A stretch of DNA of 64,000 nt from the NCBI GenBank assembly GCA_046483065.1, contig JAWODW010000089.1, positions 62,001-126,000 of the forward strand. The letters are read 5' to 3'. This DNA comes from JAWVYT01 sp046483065 (GTDB lineage Bacteria > Gemmatimonadota > Gemmatimonadetes > Longimicrobiales > RSA9). Shown here one piece after another: positions 27,124 to 36,598 of this stretch (within the stretch, counting starts at the first letter, position 1; every line of letters begins with the position of its first letter). Position numbers and translations under genes: made by a program. The notes beneath the pieces are model-generated. The model had not been told where the DNA came from. It saw only the letters and a program-made list of their open reading frames with translations, and made no database searches.

Positions 27124-27717
27124 TCAGTTGCCGCCCTCCCCGTAGATCACCGCTCCGCCTCCTTCCGGCCGTTTGACCGCCTGGAAGACCCCGACCGCCT
27201 GGAGGCGCGGGGTGCCGGCATCGATGGAGTCGGGATCGAAGGTGCAGACGTCGTTCGAGGCGCAGAACCGCGCCGCCGTCATGTCGAAGCTCCCCTTGAT
27301 CCGTACGTCGTCGACGGAATCGATCTGGAGCCGGCCCTCCGTGGCCCGGTACATGAACCCGCCCTCCTGGACGGTCATGGTGACCCCGTCGAAGGAGGGA
27401 TCGGGCCAGGGCCAGACCGACACGGGCTGGAGGTCGTGGGAACCCGGCTCGATTTCGTCCGAGCCGAGGTTGTGGATCCAGACACGGGATCCCGGGCCGA
27501 CCTCGTGGGATTCGATCTCCAGGGCCTCCTCGAGATCGGGCCTGTAGAAGAAGGTGACGTCACCGTCGAATACCCGTTCCACGGCCCCGGTGAAGCTGGC
27601 GTGCATGTAGTCGGGGGGTGGTGCGGATACCGTCGAGCCATCGTCACCGCACCCGAGACAGACGCCTAGGACCAGCCCCACTAAGGCAGCGCTACGGACG
27701 AGCAGTTTCGGATCCAT
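27124..27717 (-). CDS. Secreted lipoprotein, paralogue family A
   Basis: A 197-residue lipoprotein with the signal MDPKLLVRSAALVGL and lipobox cysteine at about residue 23 (CLGCGDD). The mature part is predicted beta-rich, with GSFDMTAARFC near the end. It is closely related to the product of 29390-29974: the same signal sequence, the blocks VWIHNLGSDEIEPGSHDLQ and GRLQIDSVDDVRIKGSFD, and the C-terminal FDPDSIDAGTPRL. No known function. It forms a lipoprotein-protease-lipoprotein cassette with the frameshifted protease between the two. Confidence 0.8.
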   Translation of the reverse strand: MDPKLLVRSAALVGLVLGVCLGCGDDGSTVSAPPPDYMHASFTGAVERVFDGDVTFFYRPDLEEALEIESHEVGPGSRVWIHNLGSDEIEPGSHDLQPVSVWPWPDPSFDGVTMTVQEGGFMYRATEGRLQIDSVDDVRIKGSFDMTAARFCASNDVCTFDPDSIDAGTPRLQAVGVFQAVKRPEGGGAVIYGEGGN

Positions 27718-27779
27718 GACACCCTCCCGGGACGAGCCAGTAGCCGTGCGATCCGGTCATACTAGCGAGAATTGGGGTC

Positions 27780-29361
27780 TTACTGGAAACAGAATGGAGC
27801 GTATGCGCTTTCAGTAACGGTCTTGACCTCTTGATCCCAACCGCCCGGGTTGTCCACAGTAGCTGTCAAATCAAAAGCTGAACCGACAACCCCTTCCGGT
27901 TTTGTTCCGGTATAGCAGCGGTCATTCCCGACAAAGGTAGTTTCATTGTACCAAGTGTATTGGTATGGCCCGCCCCCCGAAGCGTTGGCGCACCAAGTGC
28001 AGGTGTCTCCTGGCCTGATCAACGACGGGCCATTGATCGTCACCGCCGGTGGCGCTGGAGGACTGGTTGTGGCCTCAACATTGAGGAAACCACCGAAGTC
28101 GAAGTCCAGGTTCTGAGTCGGGCTGAATATGAAAGGCGTATCTACAACCGTTTGGCCAGCGGCATCAGGATCTCCTCCCCAAAGTATGCCATAGAAACTC
28201 ACTGCCACATCCTGGTCCGTGGCTCCATGACCAAATACTGGGGCCCCGCTATCTCCGTGATCTGCCCTCGCATCCACAGTCGCTTGGCAAAGCAGATCGT
28301 ATATCGGAACACCCTCTTGATGCTTGCACGTGGCGATCACTTCGCCGGATGTCCAACCTGTCTCTGGCCCCACCTTGTGTAGGGTCTCCCCAAGGACCGG
28401 CTGGTCTATCGTTTCAGTCACCCAGAACCTCCCACCTGGCTCGGCAATCGACTTGGAACCGAAAAAGGTGCCAGAGTAGTTCGTTCGGGCGATAAGGCCG
28501 TGCTCAGGCAGTGAAGTGTCTGCGTATGCCAAAAGCATTGCGTCGCTGTATCGACAACGATAGCCACAGGATCCGAATGCCGGGTCAAAGTACTCGGTCA
28601 AGATAACCGATGTATCAACGGACTCTCTGGGTTGCTGGAACTCCCAACCCTGAACACTGCCAATATATGCCGTGCCACCTCCGCAGTGCGCCGCCGTGAG
28701 CAGCATTACCGATGACCCCCAAAGAACATTGATCCCTGAACTGCATTTACGCAGTGTGTCGGGTGGTACGGGGTGGCTGATGCGGGCGCCGCCTGGAACG
28801 GGTCGGAACTTGTTCAACAACGTGGTGTCGGCAAAAAGGACAGGTCTAGATACTACCCGTAATTGCACTGCATCTTCTGGTACTCCTGACGCCAGGAGCT
28901 CCTGACGTATTCGCTCACCATCTTCTACGGATGCTACTCCAACATCCAACAGGTTGCGGTCTTCCATGATGTCCAGCGTCAGGACGCCCTTCCCGAGCAT
29001 CGAGAATGCATAGAGGTGCCAGTGGAACAACTCCCGCCAGGAATACTTGGCCGCCCTGATCTCAATGGATCGTCCGCTGAAACGCTGAGGGAATGCACTC
29101 TTCAAGGCGCTTTCCGCGGCCATAGCATTCCCCGCACCAGCCACGAGCACCACGGCGCGGCCATTCTCAAAGAACACGCCTGCAAATCCCGGAGCGGTTC
29201 TCTCGACCTCCAGCAAACGTTGGTCGTAAGTGGGCAACGACTCAATACGTTCGCGCAAAGACGTTTTCTACGCCTTGTGGAGGCGCAAGGGTCGGCTGAA
29301 GTTCGCACGCACAAAGCGCAATAACTACCGGAATAGCAGGAAGCAACTGCAGTCTCGACAT
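27780..29361 (-). pseudogene. Chymotrypsin-fold secreted protease, frameshifted after its signal peptide
   Basis: The main frame (27780-29258) encodes an N-terminal prodomain-like region, a trypsin-like domain with the triad His in LLTAAHC, Asp in RYSDAML and Ser in HGDSGAPVF, and a C-terminal Ig-like domain. It lacks a signal peptide. In the overlapping frame, an ATG at 29361 encodes a lipoprotein signal (LPAIPVVIALCAC) and runs to APPQGVENVF before stopping. Removing one T from the TTT at 29257-29259 (minus strand) fuses the two as GVENV-LRERIES, giving an architecture that matches the IS-interrupted paralogue at 32.5-36.6 kb. So the gene is split by a 1-nt shift (decay, slippage or sequence error). 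GC content is well below that of the neighbours, suggesting acquisition. Confidence 0.75.
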
Positions 29362-29389
29362 CGTTTGCTCCTTGTTCCGTGAACCTTGG

Positions 29390-29974
29390 TCAGTCCCCGT
29401 AAACCACCGCCCGCCCCTGTTCGGATTTGACCGCCTGGAAGACTCCGACCACATGGAGGCGCGGGGTGTCCGCATCGATGGAGTCGGGATCGAAGATGCA
29501 GCGCTCGCCCCAGGTGCAGTACTGGGCCGCCATCAGGTCGAAGCTTCCCTTGATTCGTACCTCGTTTGCAGAATCGATCTGGAGGCGACCGTTGAGGGAC
29601 CGAAACATGGGGCCGTTCTTCTCGATGGTCAGCGTGACGCCCGAGAAGGAGGGGTCCGGGTGCAGGGAAACAGCCTGGAGATCGTAGGAACCCGGCTCGA
29701 TCTCGTGGGATCCGAAATTGTGGATCCAGACCTGGGACTCCGTATCCGCCTCCTGCGAGTACACCAGAAGGGCCTTGACACCGTGGGGGTCGGTATAGCT
29801 GTAGAAGTCGGTCTCGTCGCCGTCGAATCCTCCCACTAAGTATCCCGTGTGGGTGACCTGCATGAAGTCGGGCGGCGGAGGCGACAGCGTGGAGCGATCG
29901 TCGCCGCACCCGAGACAGACTCCCAGGACCAACGCCCCCATGGCAGTGGTGCGAACCAGCAGTTTCGGATCCAT
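29390..29974 (-). CDS. Secreted lipoprotein, paralogue family A
   Basis: A 194-residue lipoprotein that starts MDPKLLVRTTAMGALVLG and has the lipobox CLGCGDD. It is a clear paralogue of 27124-27717 along its whole length, sharing VWIHNFGSHEIEPGSYDLQ, GRLQIDSANEVRIKGSFD and FDPDSIDADTPRL. It lies 28 bp upstream of the protease signal-peptide frame on the same strand, so the two are probably co-transcribed. No catalytic motif is seen; a surface or inhibitor role for the protease is a guess. Confidence 0.8.
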   Translation of the reverse strand: MDPKLLVRTTAMGALVLGVCLGCGDDRSTLSPPPPDFMQVTHTGYLVGGFDGDETDFYSYTDPHGVKALLVYSQEADTESQVWIHNFGSHEIEPGSYDLQAVSLHPDPSFSGVTLTIEKNGPMFRSLNGRLQIDSANEVRIKGSFDLMAAQYCTWGERCIFDPDSIDADTPRLHVVGVFQAVKSEQGRAVVYGD

Positions 29975-30218
29975 GACAGCCTCCCGGCCTATAGCGAGTG
30001 GAACGGCCAGCCTTCAAGGCTGGATCTGGTCTTCTGATATATAGATGCCGCTCGAAGCCAAAATCTTACAACGATTTTCGGGTCTCGGAGGCGGTGAAGC
30101 GGCCCAAATACAATCAGCGCATAGCTTTACGTCCAGCAAGGGATTACTACGAACATCGGCAATCGCTGGCAGCGAGCCGGCGGGGCGGGAATCTGACCAC
30201 GCCGGGGGACGGCTCGGC

Positions 30219-30450
30219 GCACCGTCCTCGGCGCCGTCGGCGGGATGGGGGGATGAGCCGGGCGGTTCCGGGTGCGCGTCGCATCGGCGGACTTCGTCGC
30301 ACTGCCCGATGAGGGGATGAGGAGTGGGACGGCCTACGCCGCCGGGATTGGTTACCCCTCATCCCCTGATCGCCCCCCGCCGGGGGTCGGAAGACAGCGC
30401 CCCGAACCTGACGTGGACCCCGAACGATCCCCTCATCCCCGCCCCGAAGC
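30219..30450. repeat. Dispersed nested palindromic repeat, variant copy 5
   Basis: It keeps the outer GCCGTCGGCGGGATGGGGGG motif and nested layout but replaces the inner arm core by GATGAGGGGATGAGG (30308-30322), with inverse arm CCCCTCATCCCCTGAT (30355-30370), and an outer right GATCCCCTCATCCCC. Both arms carry the same change, so pairing is preserved. The rest of the gap 29975-30552 holds nothing I recognise. Confidence 0.75.
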
Positions 30451-30552
30451 GGACAGCCGTGAGACCGCCGAACAGTTGACAGGGGAGGCCGGCCGGTCGT
30501 AAAACCAATACCGACAACGCGCTTTCCCCAACCACATGAGGTCCCACTTCCA

Positions 30553-31479
30553 ATGATGCGCGCGCTCCTGCTCAGGCTGTCCCGCTCCGCGGCCATGGAG
30601 CGGTGGGTGAAGGGCCGGAAGTTCGCGCGGAAGGCGGTCGCGCGGTTCATGCCGGGCGAGGAGCTGGACGACGCCCTGGCGGCGGCGAGGAAGATGGGGC
30701 GTCGGGGGCTCGGCGTCGTCTTCACGGAGCTGGGCGAGAACGTGACGACGGAGGAGGAGGCCGACGCTGTCGTCAAGCACTACTCCCGTGCGCTGGACCG
30801 GATCGCGGCGCTGGCGCTGGACGCGGAGATCTCGCTGAAGCCCACGCACCTGGGGCTGGACCTGGGCGAGGACGTGGCCCGGAAGGGGCTGCTGAAGCTG
30901 GTGGAGAAGGCGGAGCAGCTGGACACCACCGTCTGGGTCGACATGGAGGACAGCTCGTACGTCGACGCCACGCTGGAGCTGGTGCGGGCGGCGCGGGCCG
31001 AGAGTCCGAACGTGGGCGTCTGCCTCCAGGCGTACCTGCACCGCACGCCCGAGGACGTGGCGGCGCTCATGGACCCGCCCACCCGGATCCGGCTGGTGAA
31101 GGGCGCGTACAACGAGCCGGCCGACGTGGCCATCCAGAAGAAGAAGGACGTGGACCAGGCGTTCCACGAGCTGGCGGTGGTCATGCTGAAGGACCGGGAC
31201 TACGTGGGCGACGCGCCGCCCGTCTTCGGCACCCACGACGACCGCCTCATCGAACGGGTCCGGGAGTCGGCCCGCCAGTACGGGCTCAGCCCCGGCCAGA
31301 TCGAGTTCCACATGCTCTACGGGATCCGGGTGGACCTCCAGGAATGGCTCACCGCCGTGGGCGCCGTGGTCCGGGTCCTGATCTCGTACGGCAGCCACTG
31401 GTACCCGTGGTACATGCGGCGGCTGGCGGAGCGGCCGGCGAATCTGTGGTTCGCGCTGCGGCAGATCTTCAAGCCGTAG
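30553..31479 (+). CDS. Proline dehydrogenase (monofunctional)
   Basis: A 308-residue FAD-dependent enzyme that oxidises proline to pyrroline-5-carboxylate. Characteristic segments are LKPTHLGLDLG, VWVDMEDSSYVDATLEL, VCLQAYLHRTPEDV, IRLVKGAYNEPADVA, EFHMLYGIR and the C-terminal WYPWYMRRLAERPANLWF, which contains the paired arginines that bind substrate. It lacks the aldehyde dehydrogenase half of PutA, and no such gene lies nearby. GAGG lies about 10 nt before the start. Length is normal for the monofunctional type. Confidence 0.95.
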   Translation: MMRALLLRLSRSAAMERWVKGRKFARKAVARFMPGEELDDALAAARKMGRRGLGVVFTELGENVTTEEEADAVVKHYSRALDRIAALALDAEISLKPTHLGLDLGEDVARKGLLKLVEKAEQLDTTVWVDMEDSSYVDATLELVRAARAESPNVGVCLQAYLHRTPEDVAALMDPPTRIRLVKGAYNEPADVAIQKKKDVDQAFHELAVVMLKDRDYVGDAPPVFGTHDDRLIERVRESARQYGLSPGQIEFHMLYGIRVDLQEWLTAVGAVVRVLISYGSHWYPWYMRRLAERPANLWFALRQIFKP

Positions 31480-31939
31480 CGGCCAACCGCGGCGCCGCCG
31501 CAGGCCGACCCCGGTGAGCCCCCTGTAGCCCCATTGTCAGGAGCCGGCTCCGGCAGCAACCCATGGTGTCCGATCACAGCCGCACTGGCGAGGAGATCCG
31601 AGGTCCGGGACATCCGACGACGACCGATACGTTGCCCACCGTGACGTTCCAACAGAACTCGCAACGCGGATTCGGCGAATTCGCCCCGGGTCACGGGAAC
31701 GCGGCGCTACCCGGATACCACCGGCGAACACAGGGCCCACCCCTTCCGACTCTCATTGGCGATTCGCGGCCGCAATCCGAAGCCACTGGCGGATGTGTAC
31801 AAGTCATTGGGCGTGACCGACTTGCAGCCGCTTTCGGGAGGTCCCGCGGGCCGGCTCGACCAGATAACCTGTAAGAATTTGCCGGTCAGCGGCATCTAGA
31901 CGGGTAGAAGCACCAGAATACACAGGAGCGAGGTCGGCC
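31480..31939. other. Spacer with no supported gene
   Basis: About 460 bp between proline dehydrogenase and the next lipoprotein. Open frames on both strands are short, lack ribosome sites and match nothing I know. It presumably holds the promoter of the lipoprotein/protease unit. Confidence 0.4.
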
Positions 31940-32365
31940 ATGCGCACTCCACGACTGATCGCTGTTCTCACCCTCGCGCTCCTGGTTGGCGCGTGTGAAG
32001 GCTGGGGTACGGAGCTGGAGACCACCTGCACCGACCCGTGTCCCTACGGCCTCGAGGTGGTCCTTCTCGGGACGCTGCCGGCCGAGTATTCACTGGAGGC
32101 GACCGTAACCGTCCTCGGCAGCAGCGGCACGCCGTTCGAATACCCCTCATGGGTCCAGCAGTGTACGGCGGACCAGTCGTGCGAACTGGTCGGCTACTTC
32201 CCGTACTTCGCACCGCCGCGCGTCACGCTCACCTACAGGACTGCGGATACCGCGGTGGCCAGGGTGGTACAGCCGGAGTACGAGGTGACCGAACGGAGTG
32301 CGGAGTGCGGCGGGGACTGTAAGTACGCATACATAGAGATGCGGGTAAGCGAATCCGAAGGTTGA
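31940..32365 (+). CDS. Secreted lipoprotein, paralogue family B
   Basis: A 141-residue lipoprotein with a signal ending at the lipobox LLVGAC. The mature part has six cysteines, including TCTDPCPYG near the N-terminus and SAECGGDCKY near the C-terminus, probably disulfide-linked. The central block is YFPYFAPPRVTLTYRTADT. The gene at 56997-57396 encodes a paralogue with the same cysteine pattern. It lies about 150 bp upstream of the IS-interrupted protease gene on the same strand. Function unknown. Confidence 0.8.
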   Translation: MRTPRLIAVLTLALLVGACEGWGTELETTCTDPCPYGLEVVLLGTLPAEYSLEATVTVLGSSGTPFEYPSWVQQCTADQSCELVGYFPYFAPPRVTLTYRTADTAVARVVQPEYEVTERSAECGGDCKYAYIEMRVSESEG

Positions 32366-32961
32366 GCGAGCGTTGCGGCTCCCTTACCGAAGGACGCCAA
32401 TGAGTCAGTGCTGACGATCGCTGCGCCCGGGTGTGAGGCCCCCGTTTCAATGCGTTCCCACCACCCTCCTGATTGGAGGGTCGAACCCCCACCCATTTGA
32501 CCGGAGGAACGAAATGAGGACTCGAGCAGGGACAATATGGCTTCTGGTAGGCCTATTGCTCACAGGCTGTTCAGATGAAGAAACCGTGACTGATACCCCG
32601 TTGGAGCCCTTTGTCACGACAAACGCCCGGATGGACGCTCGATCAATTGCGGGGAAGCGTCCATCATTTGCGTCAGATCTGTTTCTCGTGGAACGGCTCC
32701 CTGGCTTCGCTGGGTACTACCTAGATCGAAACGACCAAGAACGGTTGACCGTGGCGTTAGCTGGCGATTTGACCGACCACCCTCGTGCGGAAGCGTTGGT
32801 GCGGGCTTTCCTCCAACGTGGAGACCGGGCCCCTGCGGAGTTGCTCCCTCCTTCGATCGCTGTGGAATTCGTCGAGGTTCAACACTCATTGATCGAGCTA
32901 TACCGCTGGCGCGAAAAGATCAATGAGCTTCTGTTCGACGGGACCTCGGTCGTTTCAACGT

Positions 32962-32965
32962 CCAT
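32962..32965. repeat. Target-site duplication, left copy (CCAT)
   Basis: CCAT directly abuts the left IS end TGTCA and recurs at 35339-35342 beyond the right end TGACA. A 4-bp duplication is within the IS21-family range. Confidence 0.85.
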
Positions 32966-33154
32966 TGTCACCCCCGGTAGTAAGCTGGACAGAAGCAACG
33001 GTTTAGAAATGGACACTCCCCTCGGCGGGTGAGGTCGAAGGCCGAAGCGCCGCAGGCGCGGGAGGCCACGTTGACAGGGAGATGAAAGAAGCCCTCGCGG
33101 CGCGTAGAATCGGGGCGTCGACCAAGACGTTCCCGAGCACCGGAGGGCTCCGCA

Positions 33155-34471
33155 GTGATCCTACGGGAGATGTCCATGCAGATCAAATACCTGGCCCGAG
33201 AGGGCGTGCAGAAGAAGACGATCGCGGAGCGGCTGGGGGTGAGCCGCCAGACGGTCTACAACCACCTGAACCGAAGAGAGAACGAGCCGTTCCCGAAGCC
33301 GCGGCCGGCGCGGCCGTCGAAGTTGGACCCGTTCAAGGAGTACGTGCAGGCTCGGCTGGAGCGCTTCGATCTTCCGGCCACGGTGCTCTACCGGGAGATC
33401 AAGAGCCAGGGCTACCGGGGCGGCCTCACCATCCTGCGCGAGTTCGTCCGCCCGCTGAAGCAGGAGCTGGTCCGCCGGGTCACGGAGCGCTTCGAGACGC
33501 TGCCGGGTCAGCAGGCCCAGATCGACTGGGGAGAGTGCGGCTCGATCGAAGTGGGCGGGGAGCGCAGAACGCTCTACGTCTTCGTCATGGTCCTGGGCTA
33601 CAGCCGGATGACCTACGCTCGCTTCACGACCAGCCCGAAGCTGCCGGTGCTGCTTTCCTGCCTGGCCGGTGCCTTCGATGCCCTGGGGATCCCGAAGGAA
33701 CTCCTGGTCGACAACATGAAGCAGGCCGTCGACCAGCACGATGTGACCACCGGTACGGTCCGCTGGAACAAGGGCTTCCTCGATTTCGTCGATCACCATG
33801 GCGTGCTGCCGGTGGCGAGCCCGCCCTACTGGCCGCGGGTGAAGGGCAAGGTCGAGCGCGGCGTGGGCTACATCAAAGCCTCCTTCCTCGAGGGCCGAAG
33901 CTTCACGGACCTGGAGGACCTGAACCGTCAGCTCGAGGTGTGGCTGGACACTGTGGCGAACGTACGGATCCACGGGACCACGGGTCAGCGGCCTATCGAC
34001 CGGCACGCCCTCGAGCTCAGCCACCTGCGCCCGCTCGCCGCTGTGCCCGTCTATGACGTGCGGCCGGTGGAGGTCCGCACCGTCCCCTCCGACTGCCACG
34101 TCAGCTACGGCGGGGTGCGCTACAGCGTGGATCCCAGGGCCGCCGGGCGGAGCGTGGTGGTGCGGCCGGAAGGAGAGGCCATCGGCGATCTCTTCTCCGT
34201 CTATCTCGGGGACCGGCTCGTGGCGCATCACCGGCGGAGGCCCAAGGGGGCCCGTCCGGTCACCTTGCCGGAGCATCAAACGGAGATCCGGCGGCTGACC
34301 CGCGGCAACGCCGAAGCGGCCGGCCGGCGCCGGCACCGACAGCCGAGCTATCTGCAGATCACCGAGCGAGACGCACCGGTCCTGCTGGCGCGGATTCAGA
34401 AGACTGCACCTCGGGTCGAGGTCCGTCCGCTCTCCGCCTATGAGCGCCGCCTGGTGGACGGTGTGGCATGA
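33155..34471 (+). CDS. istA: IS21 family transposase IstA
   Basis: A 438-residue DDE transposase. The N-terminal helix-turn-helix (KKTIAERLGVSRQTVYNHL) is followed by the catalytic core with Asp in QIDWGECG, Asp in LLVDNMKQAV and Glu in KGKVERGVGYIK. A C-terminal beta domain follows, ending in the Mu-transposase-like region. The GTG start gives MILREMSMQIKYLAREG, which matches the family N-terminus, and CGGAGGG precedes it. The gene overlaps istB by ATGA. Confidence 0.96.
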   Translation: MILREMSMQIKYLAREGVQKKTIAERLGVSRQTVYNHLNRRENEPFPKPRPARPSKLDPFKEYVQARLERFDLPATVLYREIKSQGYRGGLTILREFVRPLKQELVRRVTERFETLPGQQAQIDWGECGSIEVGGERRTLYVFVMVLGYSRMTYARFTTSPKLPVLLSCLAGAFDALGIPKELLVDNMKQAVDQHDVTTGTVRWNKGFLDFVDHHGVLPVASPPYWPRVKGKVERGVGYIKASFLEGRSFTDLEDLNRQLEVWLDTVANVRIHGTTGQRPIDRHALELSHLRPLAAVPVYDVRPVEVRTVPSDCHVSYGGVRYSVDPRAAGRSVVVRPEGEAIGDLFSVYLGDRLVAHHRRRPKGARPVTLPEHQTEIRRLTRGNAEAAGRRRHRQPSYLQITERDAPVLLARIQKTAPRVEVRPLSAYERRLVDGVA

Positions 34472-35244
34472 GTACGGCCGTCAGTTACGAGCGGGTGCGC
34501 GATCAGCTTGAGCGCCTCAAGCTGGACGCCGCACTGGCGTCCCTGGACACGGTGCTCGAGCAGGGTCAGAAGCAGGAGCAGCTGCCGGTGGAAGTGCTCG
34601 ACGAGCTACTGGGCCGCGAGCTGGCCACCCGCTTCGAGCGCCGGGTCAAAACCAACCTGAAGCTGAGCGGGATCCCGGCGCCCAAGACGCTCGAAGGCTT
34701 TGACTTCGAGGCTCAGCCCTCGGTACCAAAGGACGTGATCGAGGAGCTGGCCACGCTCCGCTTCCTCCACCAGGGTGAGAACGTGGTCTTCCTGGGCCCA
34801 TCCGGCGTGGGCAAAAGCCATCTGGCCGTGGCGCTCGCCATGAAGGCTATCGAGCGCGGCCACCGGGCCTACTTCCTCAGCCTCCACGAGCTCGTCACCC
34901 GCTCCCGGGTGGCCCGCGAGAAGAACCGGCTCAACGTGCTCCTCCGTACGATCATGCGAGCCGATCTCTTCCTGCTCGACGAGGTCGGTTACCTCCCCCT
35001 CGAGAGTCAGGACGCCACTTTTCTCTTCGAGGCCGTGAGCCGGCGCTACGAGGCCCAGAAGCCGATCCTCCTCACCAGCAACAAGAGCTACGGTCAGTGG
35101 GATGAGATCTTCCCGGACTCCGTCCTGGCCACCGCGCTCCTCGACCGGCTGCTCCACCACGCCACCACCATCAACATCCGCGGCGAGAGCTATCGGCTCC
35201 GCAACCGCCGCGGCGCCGGCCTTACTCCACCCACCACTTCCTGA
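34468..35244 (+). CDS. istB: IS21 family helper ATPase IstB
   Basis: A 258-residue AAA+ ATPase (DnaC-like) that assists IstA in target capture. Walker A is LGPSGVGKSHLAVAL (about residues 108-122), Walker B LFLLDEVGYLPL, and the sensor region ILLTSNKSYGQW follows. The start overlaps the istA stop in ATGA, indicating coupling. Length is typical. Confidence 0.96.
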   Translation: MSTAVSYERVRDQLERLKLDAALASLDTVLEQGQKQEQLPVEVLDELLGRELATRFERRVKTNLKLSGIPAPKTLEGFDFEAQPSVPKDVIEELATLRFLHQGENVVFLGPSGVGKSHLAVALAMKAIERGHRAYFLSLHELVTRSRVAREKNRLNVLLRTIMRADLFLLDEVGYLPLESQDATFLFEAVSRRYEAQKPILLTSNKSYGQWDEIFPDSVLATALLDRLLHHATTINIRGESYRLRNRRGAGLTPPTTS

Positions 35245-35338
35245 AAGAGGAGAACGCTATGCAGCCTTAGCTGTACCGCCGTCGGATGTGTCCAATTCTA
35301 AACCGCTGAACCTGTCCACTTCTGAACCGACGTTGACA

Positions 35339-35342
35339 CCAT
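35339..35342. repeat. Target-site duplication, right copy (CCAT)
   Basis: Second CCAT, immediately outside the right IS end. Deleting it with the element restores the protease frame exactly. Confidence 0.85.
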
Positions 35343-36598
35343 CTCGCGTTCCCGCAATCGCATCATTGTCGGACTTTCCGACTTGAGTCTAAGAGCCGGT
35401 TTGGACGTTCTGCTGGTGGAAAACGGCATCCCTACGTCAGCGGTAGATTATGAGACAGATGCCATCAATCTCAATTCGGGAAACCGTTTGTGTGAGTATG
35501 AGCGGCCAATCGTTGGTGGTCTCTCGCTATTTCGAGAAAATGAGGCAGGCGTGGCTTGTGGGGTGCCCCCATACAGAAAAGGTTGCTCGGCCGGATTCCT
35601 GGCGCGGGACGGTGGGGTGTTGAAGTTGGTGACGAATTCGCACTGCAGTGATACGATGTGGGGCCACGACTACATGCAGTACTATCAGGATGTCTTCCTT
35701 GAGGACAGCCTCCACTATGTTGGCATCGAGACAGAGGATCCGGCGGGCTATCGGTGTGGGTGGACGAACGATTGGCGTGCCCAGTATTGCCGGTACTCCG
35801 ATGCGGCTCTAGTCACGGTTGGGCCCTACGTGGACACGAAGTTCGGCTACATTGCACGGACCACGGGGTCGTCCTCGACGTCAGAACATGGATCCGACAC
35901 GATTGACGTGGCGAATCCGTACTTCAGGATCGTTGGAACGGCAGAACCCCTTGAGGGTCAGCAGGTCCATAAGGTGGGACAGTATACTGGCTGGACAAAC
36001 GGGCATGTCTCCACCCTCGACTATGACCATTACCTGGAAGGCGAAACGACAAAGCGGCTCCGGGATCAGGCTGTTGCGGACTACGTTTCTGGGGACGGGG
36101 ACAGCGGCGCTCCGGTGTTCAGCACCCCGAACGGAGCCGGGGACGTGTATCTCCTGGGCATTCATCACTCGAACGACGAGCCAGACGATTCGCGTTTCAG
36201 CAGGTTCGTGAACATAGAGGAGGACCTCGGCGCGTTGGACGTTGTGGCCCCGGAAGAGGTGTTGTCCGTGGAACTCCATGGAACAGACTATATTTCGACA
36301 GATAGCACCTACACGTGGACCGCGAATGCGGAAAACGGAACCGGCACGTATTCGTACGAGTGGCAACGTCGAACGAATCACCAGACGAGTACGTGTGTAT
36401 ATCAAACGGACTGGACCACCGTGGGGACCGGGCCGGAGTACGTGAGCCCGGAATCTCCCTTTGGCTACGATTTCCAGCTCAGAGTTACGGTCACTTCGGG
36501 GTCGGAAACGGCGAGCGACAACATATGGGTGTCCGTAGCGTACCCCGGGCTCTGTCCCAACTAGAAGAAGGCCGCCGCCGGAAGATGAGGAGGTACCG

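Larger units (their letters stand above)
32966..35338 (+). mobile_element. Complete IS21-family insertion sequence
   Basis: A 2373-bp element with ends 5'-TGTCA...TGACA-3'. Its about 51-bp terminal regions are imperfect inverted repeats that share an internal TGGACA block and then CGGTTTAGAA(A/T)TGGACAC, the multiple-repeat design of IS21-family ends. It encodes istA and istB with the usual ATGA overlap and is flanked by CCAT duplications. Both genes and ends look intact, so the copy may be recent and active. It interrupts a secreted protease gene. Confidence 0.95.
32514..36564 (+). pseudogene. Chymotrypsin-fold secreted protease interrupted by IS21
   Basis: The 5' part (32514-32965) has a strong GGAGG site, a lipoprotein signal with lipobox LLTGC and the prodomain-like region (FLVERLPGFAGYYLD). 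The 3' part (35343-36564) supplies the trypsin-like domain with His in VTNSHCSD, Asp in RYSDAAL and Ser in DGDSGAPVF, then an Ig-like C-terminal domain. Removing the element plus one CCAT copy joins them in frame as TSI-SRSRNRIIVG, giving a 557-residue protein colinear with the paralogue at 27.8-29.4 kb. As it stands the protease cannot be made from one frame. Base composition is lower in GC than the core genes. A lipoprotein gene follows 34 bp downstream. Confidence 0.9.
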
